Shown one piece after another: positions 5,952 to 9,274 of a stretch of DNA of 9,274 bases (positions are counted from its first letter, which is position 1; every line of letters begins with the position of its first letter). Source of the DNA: Rhodospirillaceae bacterium (GTDB lineage: Bacteria; Pseudomonadota; Alphaproteobacteria; MPNO01; UBA2964). The stretch is taken from contig PATI01000017.1 in the NCBI GenBank assembly GCA_002712335.1, positions 3,376 through 12,649 of the forward strand, written 5' to 3'. Below the pieces are notes generated by a model, which worked only from the letters and a program-made list of their open reading frames with translations, did not search any database and was not told the origin of the DNA. Made by a program: the position numbers and the translations under genes.

Positions 5952-8099
5952 TTAAAATTTTTTTTCTTTTTGTTTCACCTCAAACACAAGGCCACCGGTT
6001 GCAAGATTTACCTCTTTGAGACGGACGTTTATATAATCTCCAAGTTGAAATTTTGTATTTGTTCTTTCGTTGAAAAGACATCGGCGGACCTCATCAAACT
6101 GATGATAGCCAACCTCAAGAGTTGAAACAGGAATAAAACCACAAGCGCCAACTTCATTTATCTCTACGAAGAGTCCAAACCGTTCAACGCCCGTTACATA
6201 TCCAGAAAATGTGTTGCCTTCCTGATTCCATAAATATAAAGCAGCCATTCTATCGAATAATTCTCGCTCAGCGGCCATAGCACGACGTTCCGTCATTGAA
6301 ATATGACTACCATATTCAATAAAGGTTTCTAGGTTATCATTTTCAGGCTCTCTATTCGGCGTATTTAAGCTATTAATTAACGCTCGGTGGACTAAAAGAT
6401 CCGAGTAACGACGAATTGGTGAAGTGAAATGTGCATATCGGCGGAGTGCTAGGCCAAAGTGACCAATATTTTTTGGGCTGTAAACCGCGCGGGACTGGCA
6501 ACGTAAAATTGCATCTTGAATACCCAGTGCATCTTTTCGATCTTTGGTTTTTTCTATTAATTGGGAAAAATGAAGGGGCCGGACTGATTGTCCGTCTCCA
6601 AACTTTATTCCCAATAGCTTTAGATACTTTCTCAGGTCTCTTACACTGATGGTATCTGGGCGCTCGTGTGTTCTATACATGCAAAGCGCATTATTACTTT
6701 CCAATGTTTCTGCGGCACATTGATTGGCTAAAATCATAAATTCTTCTATGAGTCGATGGCTATCGAGCCTAACTCTTTTTTCTATACCTACAATTGATCC
6801 CTCTTGAGACAAAGAAAAATGATACTCTTGTTTGTCTAAGTCTATTGCACCGCGTTTTTTCTTGTGATTATCCAAAGAAAAAAAGGTTCCATAAAGATTG
6901 TCAATTAGATTAAATGAAATATTTGAGTCTATTTCTTTCTTTTGATTGTAACTATCCTGGACTTCCGAATAGGTAAGCCGGGCTGCAGACCGCATTATAC
7001 AACGAGAGAATTTATGTCGTTTCTTGTTTCCCGCATCATCAATCCAAATATCGACGGCGAGGCAGGGTCTGTCTTCATTGGGAAGAAGAGAACACCAGCC
7101 GTTTGAGAGCTTTTCGGGTAACATCGGAATGACAGTGTTCGGAAAATAAACGGAGTTTCCTCTATTTCGTGCTGCCTGATCAAGGGGATCGTTTTGTCGA
7201 ACGTAATGCGAGACATCGGCAATAGCGACTATTATGTGCCAACCATCATTATTCTTTGTTCTTTCAGCCCAAACAGCATCATCGAAGTCACGTGCGTTTT
7301 TGTCGTCTATAGTGACCAATGGAATATGTCTTATATCAGCACGATTTTTAGGCGGAACAGCCTTGCTATTTTGGGCCTGAAGGAATGCTGGTTCAGTAAA
7401 TTGTTGGGGAATTCCGTGTTTGCTAATTATTGATGCTGTAATAGCGTTCACAGTTTTGCTATTGCCAAAAATTTTTATTATTCGAGCTCGAGGCAGGCCG
7501 AATTCCCGGCCGGAAATTGTCTCACATTCAACGAGCTCCCCGTCAACGGCCCCGTTTGTTTCCTTAGTATTAATTATAAATTTTGTTTTTAACCGTCGAT
7601 CAGAGGGGGTTACCAAACCACAGTCAGGCTGACTATGAAAAAGTCCAATTAGATTTATGGGGTCCTTTTGCAGACGTTTTATAATGCGCGCTTCATATCC
7701 ATATTTCTTGGCTTTCAATTTAACTAAAAGCTTGTCTCCAATACCAGGGGCTGGTTTGATAACAGGTTTACTATTTAGAAATATTTTTTCTTTTGATTTT
7801 TCAAAATGTTTGTCCGATAACTTAAGAATAGCCTCGCCATCGTCATCAAGCCCTTTAACTTCTACTACAGAAACTGAGGGAAGATAATCGTTAGAGACAT
7901 AACGCCTATTTCGACCGCGTTGAATTTTTCCTTCTTTGACAAGATCTTCCAACATTCCGACGAGCATTCTTCTGTTTGAAGTGCTTAGCCTAAAATATCG
8001 AACAAAATCACGCTTTCCCAGTGGTCTTGAATTGTGGTTAATAAATTCTAAAATTTTCTTCTCTGTCGGAAGACTGGAACGGTTTGGGGGTTTTTGCAC
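5952..8099 (-). CDS. rnr: Ribonuclease R
   Basis: Processive 3'-5' exoribonuclease of the RNase II/RNB family, 715 residues, that degrades structured RNAs such as defective rRNA and mRNA decay intermediates in the cytoplasm. Order of parts: N-terminal winged-helix region (about 12-70), two cold-shock-type RNA-binding domains (about 75-212), RNB catalytic domain (about 253-580) and an S1 domain (about 626-708). The catalytic motif TIDDKNARDFDDAV gives the Mg-binding aspartates D265, D271, D273 and D274. HFTSPIRRYSDLLVHR (557-572) is the conserved RNB C-terminal signature. The winged helix marks it as RNase R, not RNase II. The basic tail after S1 is only a few residues (KQKEKKF), much shorter than in E. 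coli RNase R. The start is GTG at 8099, 17 nt after the topA stop with no clear Shine-Dalgarno, so expression probably depends on the topA transcript. Confidence 0.95.
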   Translation of the reverse strand: MQKPPNRSSLPTEKKILEFINHNSRPLGKRDFVRYFRLSTSNRRMLVGMLEDLVKEGKIQRGRNRRYVSNDYLPSVSVVEVKGLDDDGEAILKLSDKHFEKSKEKIFLNSKPVIKPAPGIGDKLLVKLKAKKYGYEARIIKRLQKDPINLIGLFHSQPDCGLVTPSDRRLKTKFIINTKETNGAVDGELVECETISGREFGLPRARIIKIFGNSKTVNAITASIISKHGIPQQFTEPAFLQAQNSKAVPPKNRADIRHIPLVTIDDKNARDFDDAVWAERTKNNDGWHIIVAIADVSHYVRQNDPLDQAARNRGNSVYFPNTVIPMLPEKLSNGWCSLLPNEDRPCLAVDIWIDDAGNKKRHKFSRCIMRSAARLTYSEVQDSYNQKKEIDSNISFNLIDNLYGTFFSLDNHKKKRGAIDLDKQEYHFSLSQEGSIVGIEKRVRLDSHRLIEEFMILANQCAAETLESNNALCMYRTHERPDTISVRDLRKYLKLLGIKFGDGQSVRPLHFSQLIEKTKDRKDALGIQDAILRCQSRAVYSPKNIGHFGLALRRYAHFTSPIRRYSDLLVHRALINSLNTPNREPENDNLETFIEYGSHISMTERRAMAAERELFDRMAALYLWNQEGNTFSGYVTGVERFGLFVEINEVGACGFIPVSTLEVGYHQFDEVRRCLFNERTNTKFQLGDYINVRLKEVNLATGGLVFEVKQKEKKF

Positions 8100-8116
8100 G
8101 TTTGACTTGCGTTGAT

Positions 8117-9274
8117 TTACTTCTTGACCTTAACGGTCTTTCTACGAGGGGATTTTTTTGACTTTTTTCCTTTTGCGGCGCGCTCTGAAAGCAATTCGAC
8201 AGCTTTATCCAAAGTAATGGACTCCTCTGTCTCTGATTTAGGAATGGAGGCGTTGATACTGTTATGTTTCACGTATGGTCCGTAGCGACCTTTAAAAACC
8301 TTTACGGGCTTTCCGTCCTGAGGATGGTTGCCTAAGTCTCTGATAGCAGCAGTGGTACCCCGTTGTTTTGGCGGTTTTTCCTTAATAATTGCTACTGCGC
8401 GATTTAAACCTAGTGCTAATATATCTTCATCATTACTCAGGGAAGTGTACACTGACCCCATTTTTAAATAGGGCCCAAAACGCCCTACACCCGCTTGAAT
8501 CAACTCCGCGGTTTCGGGGTGAGGCCCGATATCCCTTGGAAGGGCAAGAAGCGAGAGAGCTAATTCAAGCGTAATTTCTAATGGTGAGTAATTCTTGAGT
8601 AGTGTGGCTCTTTTAGGTTTTGTTTTTCCTTCTGCTTCTCCCAACTGAACGTAGAATCCGAATGGACCTTTACGAAGCGTGACCCCTTTTTCGGTCTCTG
8701 GATCAATTCCTAATTCCTTAGGAAGTGACAAAGCAGCAATCTCGTCATCTTCTGCTGTAGCAACCGACAGTGGCCTTGTATATTTACAGTCAGGATAGTT
8801 ACTGCAACCTATAAAGGGACCACTTTTTCCGAGCTTTAGTCCTAGGCGTCCACCCTTACACGAAGGGCATACACGTGTATCTGAACCATCATCGCGGGCC
8901 GGAAAAAAATGCGGTCCTAAATCGGCATCCAAAGTATCGATTACGTCGGAAATCTTTAAATTTTCAGTTCCTTTGATCGCCTCTTGGAAAGCGTTCCAAA
9001 AATCACGAAGTACTTGCGTCCAGTTTGTATCGCCTCTCGCGACTAAATCCAGCCTGTCTTCTAATTCAGCTGTAAAATTGTATTCTACATACCGCTCAAA
9101 ATATCCGGAGAGAAATGCAGTAACTACTCGGCCCCTGTTTTCCGGTTCAAATCGTTTATTTACAAGTCGGACATAGTTTCTATCCTGTAATACAGAAATG
9201 ATTGATGCGTAGGTGGATGGGCGTCCAATTCCTAATTCTTCCATTTTTTTAACAAGACTCGCCTCCGTAAAGCG
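8117..9274 (-). CDS. topA: DNA topoisomerase I, C-terminal part (5' end outside window)
   Basis: Type IA topoisomerase that relaxes negative supercoils. Only the last 385 residues are in the window. The frame is open through the edge: ten codons before ATG 9244 read RFTEASLVKK, continuing into MEELGIGRPSTYASI, which is the conserved topA stretch, so ATG 9244 is internal. The N-terminal TOPRIM domain and active-site tyrosine lie outside. Visible here are the end of the catalytic core (to about residue 115 of the visible piece), one C4 zinc ribbon C-x2-C-x17-C-x5-C (cysteines encoded around 8867-8786), three GxFGxYV-type C-terminal repeats (GPFGFYVQLG, GRFGPYLKMG, GRYGPYVKHN) and a Lys/Arg-rich tail ending VKVKK. 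The tail and repeats bind single-stranded DNA and possibly RNA polymerase. It is followed by rnr 17 nt downstream, a pairing common in alphaproteobacteria. Confidence 0.96.
   Translation of the reverse strand, partial: RFTEASLVKKMEELGIGRPSTYASIISVLQDRNYVRLVNKRFEPENRGRVVTAFLSGYFERYVEYNFTAELEDRLDLVARGDTNWTQVLRDFWNAFQEAIKGTENLKISDVIDTLDADLGPHFFPARDDGSDTRVCPSCKGGRLGLKLGKSGPFIGCSNYPDCKYTRPLSVATAEDDEIAALSLPKELGIDPETEKGVTLRKGPFGFYVQLGEAEGKTKPKRATLLKNYSPLEITLELALSLLALPRDIGPHPETAELIQAGVGRFGPYLKMGSVYTSLSNDEDILALGLNRAVAIIKEKPPKQRGTTAAIRDLGNHPQDGKPVKVFKGRYGPYVKHNSINASIPKSETEESITLDKAVELLSERAAKGKKSKKSPRRKTVKVKK

Noticed and set aside
9242..9244. ATG 9244 as the start of a 375-residue protein
   Set aside because: The frame is open to the window edge, and the ten upstream codons encode the conserved topA segment RFTEASLVKK, so the gene is cut by the window edge.

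Overview
This 9.3 kb window reads as core-genome DNA of a free-living, A+T-rich alphaproteobacterium (G+C near 40% by eye). The evidence is gene content and family flavour. There is an HdaA-type DnaA regulator directly behind a PerM/AI-2E permease gene, a cysteine-free 55-residue ribosomal protein L33, an AspRS with the alphaproteobacterial-looking [10 protein letters not shown] version of motif 2, and a topA-rnr pair. I see no mobile element, CRISPR array, tRNA or rRNA.

Layout. (1) Bases 14-2322, + strand: a tight three-gene operon encoding a CDP-alcohol phosphatidyltransferase that resembles mitochondrial-type cardiolipin synthase, a PerM/AI-2E family permease, and HdaA. The first two genes overlap by ATGA, and the third starts 12 nt after the second. 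(2) Bases 2334-3482, - strand: ribonuclease D, convergent with hdaA and separated from it by only 11 nt. (3) Bases 3483-3617: a divergent promoter region. (4) Bases 3618-5402, + strand: aspartyl-tRNA synthetase, full length and in one frame, but interrupted by a TAA codon at 4413-4415. (5) Bases 5403-5562: a convergent spacer with small inverted repeats. (6) Bases 5563-5730, - strand: rpmG (L33), with a convincing promoter just upstream. (7) Bases 5746-5951: a spacer holding that promoter and a 13-bp palindrome, with no gene seen. (8) Bases 5952-9274, - strand: topA (5' end off the window) followed 17 nt later by rnr, probably one transcript.

The genes belong to housekeeping processes: membrane lipid synthesis, replication-initiation control, RNA 3' processing and decay (RNase D, RNase R), translation (AspRS, L33) and DNA supercoiling (TopA). 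I do not see a new multi-gene system.

The one striking anomaly is the in-frame stop in aspS, which should be essential. Both halves keep all catalytic motifs and the same reading frame. The choices are therefore a base-call or assembly error, a very recent nonsense mutation (with a second copy or suppression), stop-codon readthrough, or a split enzyme made by reinitiation. Secondary points are the AspRS His33 signature of a non-discriminating enzyme, the Arg-to-Lys change in the CDP-alcohol phosphotransferase motif, and the absence of ppk/ppx between hdaA and rnd.
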